Positions 4,748 through 5,497 of a stretch of DNA of 5,497 bases are shown here, one piece after another. Source of the stretch: Amphritea sp. (GTDB taxonomy: Bacteria > Pseudomonadota > Gammaproteobacteria > Pseudomonadales > Balneatricaceae); contig JAGPUU010000268.1 of the NCBI GenBank assembly GCA_018067325.1, positions 1 through 5,497 of the forward strand, given 5' to 3'. A program made the translations under genes and the position numbers. The first letter of the stretch is position 1, and every line of letters begins with the position of its first letter. The notes below the pieces were generated by a model. The model saw only the letters and a program-made list of their open reading frames with translations, searched no databases and had not been told where the DNA came from.

Positions 4748-5497
4748 ATGAAATCCCTGCGCCAGTTCGACCTGAATCTATTACTCCTGCTGGAAGCACT
4801 ATTGACCGAGTGTCATGTCAGTCGCGCTGCCGAACGAATGTTTCTCAGCCAATCCGCCATGAGTCATGCACTTAACCGTCTGCGGCAACAACTGGATGAT
4901 CCACTACTGGTGAGAACCGGTAACGGACTGAAACCCACCCCAAGAGCAGAAGCGATGCTGCCGGATATCCGCCAGGTGATCCGCATTATCGAACGCAGTC
5001 TGGCACCTCTTGAACCCTTTGATCACGCTGACTCAAACCACTGTTTTACAGTCGCCTGCACCGATTACTTCGAAGCGGTTACCCTGCCTCCACTAATGCA
5101 GCGACTTCAGCAGATCGCCTCCGGAATACGTATAGAGATAGAGATGATTAGCGAACCAGGTACCACAGAGAGACTGGAAAACCGTGAAATAGATCTGATC
5201 GCGGGGCTCGATAGCAGCCAACCTGTTGACCCACTGCTCATCAGCCGTCCCTGGCAACAGGAACCTCTGGCCTGCCTTGCAGCCAACCAAAACAACCAGG
5301 TCAAAGATAGGCTCTCTGTCGAACAGTACTGTCAGCTTAAACACGTATTATTTACTGATCTGACAGGCGTAAGCTCAAACCAGATAGACCACTGGCTAGA
5401 GTCACAACAATTAAAAAGAAACGACATCGCCCGTACTGTGAACTATATGGCGGGCGCCCGGATAGTTGCCGCAACGGATGCCATCATGACGTTACCC
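4748..5497 (+). CDS. LysR-type transcriptional regulator, 3' end missing
   Basis: The frame is open from ATG 4748 to the right edge: 250 residues, against about 300 for the family, so roughly 50 C-terminal residues are missing. The N-terminus is a classic LysR DNA-binding domain: LRQFDLNLLLLLEAL (4-18), a helix-turn-helix with SRAAERMFLSQSAMSHALNRLRQQLDDPLLVR (25-56), then a linker helix to about residue 90. Residues about 97-250 match a periplasmic-binding-protein-like effector domain. The LRQFDLNLL opening resembles the NodD/SyrM-type branch of LysR proteins. Upstream there is only a weak ribosome site (TAGAG, seven bases before the ATG). Being divergent from speB, it probably regulates speB and itself, as GbuR does for gbuA in Pseudomonas, but the effector (agmatine, arginine or another) cannot be read from the sequence. 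Confidence 0.92.
   Translation, partial: MKSLRQFDLNLLLLLEALLTECHVSRAAERMFLSQSAMSHALNRLRQQLDDPLLVRTGNGLKPTPRAEAMLPDIRQVIRIIERSLAPLEPFDHADSNHCFTVACTDYFEAVTLPPLMQRLQQIASGIRIEIEMISEPGTTERLENREIDLIAGLDSSQPVDPLLISRPWQQEPLACLAANQNNQVKDRLSVEQYCQLKHVLFTDLTGVSSNQIDHWLESQQLKRNDIARTVNYMAGARIVAATDAIMTLP

Noticed and set aside
5093..5344. Minus-strand open frames inside the LysR gene
   Set aside because: The plus-strand frame is continuous from 4748 to the window end with a clear LysR family match; these are shadows.

Overview
The window looks like chromosomal DNA of a gammaproteobacterium, probably a marine Oceanospirillales-type heterotroph. This rests on the strong resemblance of one protein to E. coli agmatinase SpeB, intermediate GC, standard Shine-Dalgarno sites and sigma-70-like promoters. 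The taxon is an inference. No mobile element, CRISPR array, tRNA or rRNA was seen.

Layout, left to right. Bases 1-485 hold the 3' end of a plus-strand gene whose protein has Gly-Gly-Gly-Asn repeats, a small conserved-looking helical region and an acidic tail. It converges, with a 27-bp gap, on a minus-strand gene (513-1343) for a SEL1-repeat lipoprotein with a C-terminal peptidoglycan-binding domain. Next, also on the minus strand, is a pyridoxamine-phosphate-oxidase-like flavin-binding protein (1424-2020). It is divergent from a MocR/GntR-type regulator with an aminotransferase-like domain (2121-3608). The MocR gene converges on speB, agmatinase (3681-4616, minus strand), across a rho-independent terminator oriented for speB. 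speB is in turn divergent from a LysR-type regulator that runs off the right edge (4748-5497).

The main theme is two back-to-back regulator/enzyme pairs: PPOX-like protein with MocR, and SpeB with LysR. Both divergent gaps contain symmetric sequence elements suitable as operators. By family precedent, each regulator probably controls its divergent neighbour and itself. Agmatinase makes putrescine and urea from agmatine, so the right half concerns polyamine/arginine metabolism. The middle pair probably concerns a B6- or flavin-linked response of unknown substrate.

The most notable observation is in the MocR protein. The lysine that normally forms the Schiff base with pyridoxal phosphate (in the GTFSK motif) is arginine (GTFSR, residue 337). 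A second cofactor-region motif is also altered, while the pyridine-binding Asp and Tyr are kept. This may be a MocR regulator that has lost, or changed, covalent PLP sensing. I found no clear case for a wholly new multi-gene system.
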